Shown here: piece after piece, positions 57,635-64,000 of the stretch
Numbering within the stretch: the stretch's first letter is position 1
Layout of the letters: each line of letters starts with the position of its first letter
Origin: CAYWXK01 sp964462515
GTDB taxonomy: Bacteria > Planctomycetota > Phycisphaerae > Sedimentisphaerales > Anaerobacaceae
Direction: 5' to 3'
Assembly (NCBI GenBank): GCA_964462515.1
Contig: CAYWXK010000018.1
Location: 1-64,000 of the forward strand
Length of the DNA: 64,000 bases
Position numbers and translations under genes: made by a program
Notes under the pieces: generated by a model
Told to the model about the DNA's origin: nothing
Databases searched by the model: none
The model's input: the letters and a program-made list of their open reading frames with translations, nothing else

Positions 57635-57798
57635 TAAGAAAGGGCCAACCAGATGCTACACCGTGTATCTTTGCTGCACGCGGTGAGGTTGCAGAGCAAA
57701 GCTTTTAATATGGGTCAGATAGTAATTACGGACACCCATTATTACGGGTAGAAAAAGGGCAATACTGCAAGTTTTGAGAACCTTTGGAGATAGTGAGT

Positions 57799-58263
57799 AT
57801 GGGAAATCTAAAACCAATGAAACCTCCCGTGAGTAATGCCAAGCTCATAGGCGAGGTTCTCGCCAGTGTGGTTGCAACGTTCGCTGTTGGTGGCGGACTT
57901 GGCTGGACCTTCTTTCTCGCATTTAGCGAATTCGTCCATAGCGATACTGTGTTATGGATTGTCTGCCTTGTAAGCGTTTTTGTAATCCCTTCTTGCATTG
58001 CGACAATCACGGTCTATCTCATAGGAAGGGTTGGTGACCAAACAGGCTCTTTTTTGATAACTCTGGGATGGAGCGTCCTTGGGGGGTTTTTGGGGATTGG
58101 GATAATTTCGATAACATCTACTTTACCGCCTGATGAGATGAGCTCATGGGTATCGAGTGTCCGCTTCGCTCTATCGCTCGCTCCATTTCCCGGAGCTGCT
58201 ATTGGAGCTGTGATTGGATTCAACTGGGCTCGCAGGTACAAAGAGGGACGAGAACCAAAGTGA
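57799..58263 (+). CDS. Small polytopic membrane protein
   Basis: A 154-residue protein with about four membrane segments (for example ASVVATFAVGGGLGWTFFLA and FLITLGWSVLGGFLGIGIIS). The N-terminal 20 residues are hydrophilic and proline-rich. ATG 57799 has GGAG nearby and is preferred to 57784. It is of unknown function. It resembles its neighbour at 57206 in size and composition only. Between them (57635-57798) lies non-coding DNA with GGACACCCATTATTACGGGT (57731-57750), a word that often marks transposase relics. Confidence 0.55.
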   Translation: MGNLKPMKPPVSNAKLIGEVLASVVATFAVGGGLGWTFFLAFSEFVHSDTVLWIVCLVSVFVIPSCIATITVYLIGRVGDQTGSFLITLGWSVLGGFLGIGIISITSTLPPDEMSSWVSSVRFALSLAPFPGAAIGAVIGFNWARRYKEGREPK

Positions 58264-58392
58264 CGAGAAACAAAAGGCTTACTCTGTTCTTGGATAGCCA
58301 AGCGTTTAATATGGTAAATAGTGGATCAAAGGTTTTTTGACAATTAAACCCATTTTTCGCGAAAGAACGCAAAGGGAAAAGGAGAGCGTGCA

Positions 58393-59655
58393 ATGAATTC
58401 GAGATGCAAGTCTAATAGGAACAGTTACGTTTGCTGCGAGAGTTATGTCTCGTTGGCCGGTCTTAAAATGCTGTTGTTAACGATGGTATCTGCAAACATT
58501 ATGATTAGACTGATTGGCTATAAAAATGATGTGCAGGGGGCTAACGAAGCGCCCGCCGTACCGGCGGCAAAGGCAGAAAGTAAAGATGCCGAAATCATCC
58601 GCCGGGCCGTAGCCTTCCAGTTAAAAAAGAAACCTGATGAAGTGACCGATGAAGATTATAAGAAGATTACAGAATTAAACCTCTTGGCCAATATTTCTGA
58701 CCTCGAGCCGATAAAAAGGCTTTCCAACCTGAAAAAGCTTGGGATTATAGGCTGGAAGGTCAGCGACCTCGAACCGTTAAAGGGACTATCAAACCTTCAA
58801 ACGCTTTACCTTGACAACATCCCTGCAAGAAACCTCGAACCGTTAAAGGAACTATCAAACCTTCAAACGCTTTTCATTGAGAACACCCCTGTAAGTAATA
58901 TCGAACCGCTAAAAGGGCTATCAAACCTGCGATGGCTTAAGCTTTCCCGAACGCAGGTAAGTAACATCGAACCGCTAAAGGGGCTATCAAACCTTAAAAC
59001 GCTTCAACTTTGGGACAACCCTGTCAGCAACTTCAAACCGCTAAAGGGGCTATCAAACCTGCAAGAGCTTAACCTTTCCGGCACCACTGTCAGTGACATC
59101 AAAACGCTAAAAGAGCTATCAAACCTGCCATTTCTTTTTCTTTCCGGCACGCAGGTCAGTGACATCAAACCGCTAAAAGGACTGTCAAAACTGCGATGGC
59201 TTGACCTTTCCGGCACCTCTGTCAGTGACATCAAACCGCTAAAAGAACTATCAAACCTGCAAACGCTTAACCTTTCCGGCACGAAGGTAAGCAACATCGA
59301 ACCGCTAAAAGAACTACCAAACCTGGGAGGGCTTGTCCGTTCTGCGCTAAAAGGACTATCAAACCTGGGAGGGTTTGTTGTTTCCGGCAAGAAGGTAACC
59401 AACATCGATCCGCTAAGGGGGTTGTCAAACCTGCAAGAGCTTAACCTTTCCGGCACCCCTGTCAGTGACATCAAACCGCTAAAGGGGTTATCAAACCTGC
59501 GAGGCCTTGAGCTTTCCCGCACACAGGTGGACGATATTGAGCCGCTAAAAGGACTTTCAAATCTACAATGGCTTGACCTTTCCCGCACGAAGGTGTCGGA
59601 TGAGCAGGTAGCTGAATTACAAAAGGCCCTGCCGAAGCTGCAGATTGTTCGATAA
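58393..59655 (+). CDS. Leucine-rich-repeat protein (22-residue internalin-like repeats)
   Basis: A 420-residue protein. An N-terminal hydrophobic segment (LKMLLLTMVSANIMIRLIG, about residues 24-42) is a signal anchor or signal peptide. From about residue 95 it holds some thirteen repeats of the type LSNLQELNLSGTPVSDIKPL, 22 residues each, with the internalin consensus. One repeat (near 59325-59365) is eight residues short (LPNLGGLVRSALKG). The last repeats end in VSDEQVAELQKALPKLQIV, a cap seen in planctomycete LRR proteins. It should be an envelope or secreted binding protein. The DNA repeats are 66 bp and nearly identical, favouring recombination. GGAGAGC precedes the ATG. Confidence 0.85.
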   Translation: MNSRCKSNRNSYVCCESYVSLAGLKMLLLTMVSANIMIRLIGYKNDVQGANEAPAVPAAKAESKDAEIIRRAVAFQLKKKPDEVTDEDYKKITELNLLANISDLEPIKRLSNLKKLGIIGWKVSDLEPLKGLSNLQTLYLDNIPARNLEPLKELSNLQTLFIENTPVSNIEPLKGLSNLRWLKLSRTQVSNIEPLKGLSNLKTLQLWDNPVSNFKPLKGLSNLQELNLSGTTVSDIKTLKELSNLPFLFLSGTQVSDIKPLKGLSKLRWLDLSGTSVSDIKPLKELSNLQTLNLSGTKVSNIEPLKELPNLGGLVRSALKGLSNLGGFVVSGKKVTNIDPLRGLSNLQELNLSGTPVSDIKPLKGLSNLRGLELSRTQVDDIEPLKGLSNLQWLDLSRTKVSDEQVAELQKALPKLQIVR

Positions 59656-59851
59656 AGGCCGAGCCACGAGAAACGAGAGACATGGGAAATGTCAGGTAAA
59701 ATGAAAGGGCATAGGGAAATAATTCTTGTAATTGTTCCAAGAACTTGATACTATTACAGACATCGAAAAGTGGAAAATTGTTTCAAAGACTCCTATATCA
59801 GGAAATGTTGATTAATTTTTAGGATTATCTCCCATAGAAAGGAGCATGATA

Positions 59852-61069
59852 ATGAAACGATACACCAAATATTCATTACTCATCTACTGCCTTTTACTTG
59901 TTGGGTTTTTCATTCTTAACGGCTGTCGGAAAAAACCAGCAGAACAAAAGCCCCCTGAATCCACCGCCAGGAAAGAACTAACTCAGCAGGAAAAAGCAAT
60001 CTTAAACGACCCCGAAGCCGTTGTTTGCGAATTGAAGGAAGCGAAAATCGACTCGCTCAATTTAGAGACTTCGAATCTACCTTATTTCGCCCGAAGGCCT
60101 CAGCGTGAGAACAAAAATGTTTACCATGGCAAGCTCACTATTGAACAAACTGATTTTTTTGTAATACTTCCTACCGACAATGATAGGGAATTTGCATTAA
60201 TCAATTCCCAAACAAAGAAAAGAGCTATGTGGTGGGGTGCAGACGAGCTCGGCTCCAGGCACAAAATCAATGGAAAGTTTTATGAATTTGCAGTGATTGG
60301 AAACAAGCAGAAATTCGTTGCCAGGCCTTATCGGGGAGATTTGGGAATTTTCAGGGCAGGAGCTGGCGATAGAGACATTCAAACTGCCGAGTTTAAGGGC
60401 TCTCTGGATTCTAAAGACTCCGCTGTAGCAGTGGGCCCGCTAAAGGACGAACGGACCGAACCTGCTAAAGAATGTCTTATTCCCGTGGGTGATTACCGAC
60501 CGAATCTTCTTTATATGATGTATGACAATCTTCAAATCTGTCTTTCCTTCAATTATCATTCTGACCTTCAAGGCAAAGATATGGGTGAGCGTGAAAAAGT
60601 TTACGGTATCACTGTCCACAAAGATGAACCTTTTGTTTTTGATTTTTCCAATAAGCCGGCAATTGTCTTTGACCAGCCCAAAAAAGACCAAAACCGATTT
60701 GAGGTGGGTAGTGAGATAAAATTTGCAGCAGTTCTCATCGACCCTAATATGGATATGATGATTAGAGGGCTGGATGATACTGCAGTTACGGTTAAGAAGG
60801 AATATAAGGATTCGGAGGGGAATATAAGCAGTGTTACAGAGGTGAAATCCCTTGACCCCAATGTCGTCATTACCAGAGTGGATGGCGAAGTTGTTGCCAA
60901 AGGCGTTATGCCTTTTGGCTGAGCAGGCACCTGTGGGTATACGTGGCGTGTACCGAAAGATTTGACCATAAGTGGCGATGAAGAGACATTTACCGTAACG
61001 GTAACATATCAGACGCAGAAATTATATGGAAAGCTCAGCAAGGATATGAAGATTTTGATTTATAAATGA
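59852..61069 (+). CDS. Lipoprotein with in-frame TGA: candidate selenoprotein or nonsense-mutated gene
   Basis: From ATG 59852 (AAAGGAG seven bases upstream) 356 codons lead to TGA 60920-60922. The protein has a lipoprotein signal (LLVGFFILNGC, Cys near residue 25) and a soluble, strand-rich body. After MPFG-TGA the same frame continues 48 sensible codons (AGTCGYTWRVPKDLTISGDE then TFTVTVTYQTQKLYG) to TGA 61067. A 7-bp hairpin with loop GTGGC sits 13 bases after the TGA. The TGA lies four codons before a Cys, in a place where Cys would be natural, so it may be read as selenocysteine. The alternative is a Cys-to-stop mutation. I do not recognise the family. Confidence 0.55.
60936..60954 (+). 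promoter_or_regulatory. Candidate bacterial SECIS-like hairpin
   Basis: GGTATAC (60936-60942) pairs with GTGTACC (60948-60954), seven pairs with one G-U, around a GTGGC loop. The loop starts with G and lies 20 bases after the TGA. As I recall, this agrees with the loose bacterial SECIS consensus. Hairpins of this size also occur by chance. Confidence 0.4.
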
Positions 61070-61292
61070 CAATAATTCGTGGAAGATTTTGATATTATTT
61101 TGGAATTAGAAGGTTTGGCTGCGCAGCCAAGCGTTTTATCCGCCTCTGGCGGATTAATATGGGAAACCCCAGTTAATAGAAGAAAGGGTTCACCCCATAG
61201 CTATTATGTTTGTGGTTTTTTGATTTCCGGGGCCGAATCAATAGTCAATCGTAATTTGCTTCGAAAGGACATCGCTTTTTAAGGAGGTTACC

Positions 61293-61409
61293 ATGAAAGA
61301 CAAGAGCAAGCGTTCGCTGAACTGGCCAATGGTCTTCGTCTCGGTTTGTGCGCTTGTGATTTGCGGCGCCTGTGCCAAGAAGAATGAAAGTGTAATGGCG
61401 TTATGGTGA
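61293..61409 (+). CDS. Short lipoprotein-signal peptide frame, probably a truncated gene
   Basis: A 38-codon frame with a perfect AAGGAGG five bases before the ATG. It encodes KSKRSLNWPMVFVSVCALVI then CGAC, a lipoprotein signal with its Cys, and stops nine codons after the Cys. It has no mature domain. The neat ribosome-binding site and signal suggest the surviving head of a larger lipoprotein gene. A tiny lipoprotein is possible. Confidence 0.5.
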   Translation: MKDKSKRSLNWPMVFVSVCALVICGACAKKNESVMALW

Positions 61410-61469
61410 TGGTGCCTGAGCAGTTACGATATGTTTGCAAACTGCCAAGTCCCAAAAGGAGTCTGGCCG

Positions 61470-62573
61470 ATGAGAAAACACATTGTTGAGTTGATTCTAT
61501 TTGTGGTTGTTGCACTGGCAGCGCCGGTGCATCCGGCGTTTGCCCAGCAGGCCGGCCCAAACAACCCCCTGAAACAAACTGGCAAAAGCCCGGTAAAGGT
61601 CTTCATTCTCGCCGGGCAGTCGAACATGGAGGGCCAAGGCGTGGCCGACCTCGAAGGCAAGGACTACAACCAAGGTAGAGGTACGCTCAACTTTCTCATG
61701 AAGGATCCCGCTAAAGGACCTCTCTTCAAGCATCTCAAAAATGACAAAGGCCAATGGGCGGTTCGGGATGATGTTTGGGTTCGATACAAGCCCGAGGACG
61801 GTCCCGTCAAATCCGGCCTGCTTACTCTTGGCTTCACACCCTATGGCGGCAAACACCACTTTGGTCCTGAGCTGCAGTTTGGCCATGTTATGGGCAACTA
61901 TTTCACCAACCAAGTTTTGCTCATCAAAACCGCCTGGGGTGGCAAGAGCCTTTACAAGGATTTCCGCCCGCCCAGCTCCGGCGACCAAGTGGGCCCCTAT
62001 TATACGAAGATGATCGTTGAGGTCCGCGAGGCACTGGCCAACCTCAAGAACGATTTCCCCGGCTACGATAGCGGCGGATACGAGTTGGCGGGATTCGTCT
62101 GGTACCAGGGTTGGAACGACGGCTGCGATCCGAAGAATGCTGTCCCTGAGTACGAGGCCAACCTGGCGAACCTGATTAAGGACCTGCGCAAAGATCTCCT
62201 GGCGTCGAAGCTTCCGGTCGTGGTCGGCGAGTTGACCGGTCCCTGGGTCCAGGCTGAAGGTGCGTGGGCAGCCCTGCGACAAGCACAGGCAGGTGCGGCG
62301 GCCCGCCCCGAGTTCAAAGGCACAGTGCGGTTTGTCGAAACTCATGATTTTGTGCGGAAGCCGGAGGATTCCCCCTGCCCTGGGCACGGCCATCATGAGT
62401 TCGCCAACGCCGAGACCTATTTCCTGGTCGGGAATGCTCTGGGCCAAGGGATGAAGAAACTGCTCCAGGAAGACCACACCCTTCCCACGCCTGACCCAGC
62501 GAAACCCGCCTCGCATGCCGTTGGCAGTATCGAAGGATGGACAGTACGAATTGACGACCGGCCTATCCAATGA
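61470..62573 (+). CDS. Sialate O-acetylesterase-type (SASA/SGNH) secreted esterase
   Basis: A 367-residue protein with a signal peptide (IVELILFVVVALAAPVHPAFA, cut before QQAGPN). The esterase domain shows KVFILAGQSNMEGQG with the catalytic Ser (block I), LIKTAWGGKSLY, AGFVWYQGWNDG with the Gln-Gly block, VVVGELTG, and a final His in GHGHHEFANAE. It would remove acetyl groups from sialic acid or other glycans outside the cell. The C terminus ends abruptly after SIEGWTVRIDDRPIQ, which looks like the beginning of a further domain found in related proteins. The gene may be 3'-truncated. Base composition is clearly GC-richer than upstream genes. ATG 61470 is preferred because the signal starts there. 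Confidence 0.8.
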   Translation: MRKHIVELILFVVVALAAPVHPAFAQQAGPNNPLKQTGKSPVKVFILAGQSNMEGQGVADLEGKDYNQGRGTLNFLMKDPAKGPLFKHLKNDKGQWAVRDDVWVRYKPEDGPVKSGLLTLGFTPYGGKHHFGPELQFGHVMGNYFTNQVLLIKTAWGGKSLYKDFRPPSSGDQVGPYYTKMIVEVREALANLKNDFPGYDSGGYELAGFVWYQGWNDGCDPKNAVPEYEANLANLIKDLRKDLLASKLPVVVGELTGPWVQAEGAWAALRQAQAGAAARPEFKGTVRFVETHDFVRKPEDSPCPGHGHHEFANAETYFLVGNALGQGMKKLLQEDHTLPTPDPAKPASHAVGSIEGWTVRIDDRPIQ

Positions 62574-62637
62574 TGTTTACGAAAGGTTGTACGATTGAAT
62601 CCCAATAAACCGAATAAGTTATCAAAGAAGGCAGAGT

Positions 62638-64000
62638 ATGATTAATGCAAAATCCCATTCCGCTGTTCGGCCAAGTCTGTGCCGGTTCTCGGCATGCTTT
62701 CTCATCATGTTTTTGGCTATCGGGGAATATCCCATCGCGGCAGACAGTCAGAAACCGCGGCTTGTGTCGCAGGGCCTGTCGGGTTATGTCAGCATGGATG
62801 TGCCGGCTCCGCCGGACGACTATGGTTACGGCGTCAGCCTCTATTCCACCGCCTGGCCTCTGCTGGAAAGCCCCCTGCGCGATTTTCAGATTGGATTGGC
62901 ATCCATCTGGATCGTCCCGGACAACCGGCAGATCGACTATCCTTTGCTGCCTACTGGGACCGTGGCGCGTGACAACTGGCCGGAGCGCGGTCCGAGCTAC
63001 CGGGATGTGTTTCAGACCATCGAGGGCGGGCTGGGGTTCTGGGCCAGCACTCGCTTTGGGTCCACCACCGCTAAGTTTCGCATGAACGGAACCCCCAATG
63101 GCTACAACCACGAGATTTCGTCGCCGGGTTGGGGCTTTGGCGACACGACGGCGCTTCAACCGGAGCAGATGGGTATCGCCCAGATCAGTGCACGACTTCT
63201 GGTGCCTCCCGATGGACTCACTTTCCGGGATGGAACCTGCGGCGAGCTGTTCGGCTACGCTTGGATGGTGCTGCCGTTGACGGAGCCGAAGAGCACGACC
63301 GCCGGTTTGCCGGTTTCCACCGGCAATCAGTGCTGGACGCTCTTCATCAACGCGAAGAATTTCAAAGGCCCCGTGGCCTTCTATACCCCCGCTACCTGGA
63401 GCCGTATCTCGCGCCGATACGCTCCCGCCGTGGGGCGCGGCCTGGATGCCCGCCCAGGGCTGGTCACCGGCGGCGCCATCGAGATCAACACCGTGCCGCG
63501 TTTCGTAGGCACGGATGCGAAGGGCACGGTTTACACCCGCATTCCCCGGCTGCAGTTCCCGACGGACGACCAGGGACGGACGATCCTAATCCACAACCTG
63601 ACGCACTACTCCAAGGAGGCGCTCTACCGCCAAGTGGAACAGTGGCTGGCGGGGCGCGAAGTGGCCTCCGGCAAATTCAACGAGCAAGGTGCGGTGGTCC
63701 CGCCTTGCAAGGCGGAACCATTGGACGTGCGACAGGGTTCGGAGAAAGCGCCTATCCGGGGTTGCGAAAGTTGGGTGGAAACCCGCGCCTTTGACAAGAC
63801 CACCTTCGGTCTGCAGTGGAAGCCGTCCGTGCTGGAGCCGTGGACTGGCTCGATGCGGCGAGGCGCCTTTCCTGAATATTGCAGGCAGGAAGGCAAGGAG
63901 TTGCTGGCCGTGACCGCCGACGCTGTCCCCGATGAAACCGGCCTGAAGGAGGCACGTTTCAAACCCGCCGTCACGAATCAATCCTACACCTCACCTGAAA
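62638..64000 (+). CDS. Secreted protein of unknown function (3' end cut by the window)
   Basis: An open frame of 454 codons from ATG 62638 (GAAGG six bases upstream) to the window edge without a stop. Residues 1-36 form a signal peptide (FSACFLIMFLAIGEYPIAA). The mature part is Trp/Pro/Gly-rich and strand-rich: LVSQGLSGYVSMDVPAPPDD, YGYGVSLYSTAWPLL, GGLGFWASTRFGSTTAKFRM and CWTLFINAKNFKGPVAFYTP. I do not recognise a family. It follows the esterase gene by 64 bases and shares its higher GC, so the two may have been acquired together. Frames on the other strand are shadows. Confidence 0.65.
   Translation, partial: MINAKSHSAVRPSLCRFSACFLIMFLAIGEYPIAADSQKPRLVSQGLSGYVSMDVPAPPDDYGYGVSLYSTAWPLLESPLRDFQIGLASIWIVPDNRQIDYPLLPTGTVARDNWPERGPSYRDVFQTIEGGLGFWASTRFGSTTAKFRMNGTPNGYNHEISSPGWGFGDTTALQPEQMGIAQISARLLVPPDGLTFRDGTCGELFGYAWMVLPLTEPKSTTAGLPVSTGNQCWTLFINAKNFKGPVAFYTPATWSRISRRYAPAVGRGLDARPGLVTGGAIEINTVPRFVGTDAKGTVYTRIPRLQFPTDDQGRTILIHNLTHYSKEALYRQVEQWLAGREVASGKFNEQGAVVPPCKAEPLDVRQGSEKAPIRGCESWVETRAFDKTTFGLQWKPSVLEPWTGSMRRGAFPEYCRQEGKELLAVTADAVPDETGLKEARFKPAVTNQSYTSPE

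Noticed and set aside
57731..57750. GGACACCCATTATTACGGGT as an insertion-sequence remnant
   Set aside because: The word resembles DNA next to some transposase genes, but no transposase codons or ends are found.
58700..59640. Regularly spaced DNA repeats that could suggest a CRISPR array
   Set aside because: The 66-bp units are in-frame leucine-rich repeats without spacers; no CRISPR array or cas gene is seen in the window.
61079..61282. 67-codon frame before the short lipoprotein
   Set aside because: It translates palindromic words (GGCTGCGCAGCC, CCGCCTCTGGCGG) and lacks a ribosome-binding site.
63129..63794. 221-codon Arg/Gly-rich frame at the GC-rich end
   Set aside because: It is a shadow of the secreted-protein frame that runs from 62638 to the window edge.

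Overview
The window looks like one contig of a Planctomycetota bacterium, probably from the Phycisphaerae side. This is an inference from gene content: a DUF4091 glycoside-hydrolase-like protein, SUMF1 and sialate-O-acetylesterase-type secreted proteins, many lipoproteins, a bi-domain oxidoreductase next to a heparinase, and AT-leaning DNA littered with short palindromic repeats. No rRNA or universal marker protein fixes the taxonomy. The only RNA gene I can support is a tRNA-Cys.

Layout. 0-22.3 kb (+ strand): a surface-polysaccharide cluster with a Wzx-like flippase, a Wzy-like polymerase, GT2/GT4/GT9 glycosyltransferases, methyltransferases, a DUF362 protein, a CapK-like adenylate-forming enzyme, a bi-domain dehydrogenase/Gfo-Idh-MocA oxidoreductase and a heparinase/alginate-lyase-type protein. 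The first 13 kb is heavily scarred. It holds a gutted methyltransferase, an IS1380 transposase relic, an integron-type attC site, a GT9 gene with its middle removed, a decapitated methyltransferase, an in-frame chimera of asparagine synthase and radical-SAM/SPASM pieces, and a GT2 split in an A9 tract. 22.4-28.2 kb (- strand): a TolC-MacA-MacB-type tripartite efflux operon. 28.5-42.7 kb: mixed chromosomal genes (tRNA-Cys, FHA protein, GH-like protein, DUF4091 protein, mtnP, a divergent pyrG, an FRG protein, kdsB). 43.0-46.7 kb: a ribose-type sugar ABC transporter (binding lipoprotein, ATPase, permease).

46.7-56.2 kb is a tryptophan operon, trpE-(2 unrelated genes)-trpG-trpD-(four-helix-bundle gene)-trpF-trpB-trpA, without trpC. 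In front of trpE is a complete classical attenuator. It has a 17-codon leader peptide with three consecutive Trp codons, a 1:2 hairpin over its end, an 11-bp 2:3 antiterminator pairing and a 3:4 terminator with a T7 run. A two-hairpin genomic repeat has landed between segments 2 and 3 without damaging the switch. I regard this as the clearest regulatory system in the window.

56.2-64 kb is accessory: a SUMF1-type lipoprotein, two small membrane proteins, a 22-residue leucine-rich-repeat protein, a lipoprotein with an in-frame TGA followed by a hairpin that resembles a bacterial SECIS (candidate selenoprotein), then a visibly GC-richer end with a sialate-O-acetylesterase-type protein and a secreted protein cut by the window edge.

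A theme runs through the window: short palindromic repeats are tolerated inside genes. A 72-bp element sits in the same frame in trpE and at the 5' end of the sugar ABC ATPase gene. A different repeat tract adds about 38 codons to kdsB, another adds about 27 codons to the heparinase gene, and a 77-78-bp inverted-repeat element supplies the last codons and stop of two other genes. All functional calls rest on reading the sequence and on family knowledge; no search was run.
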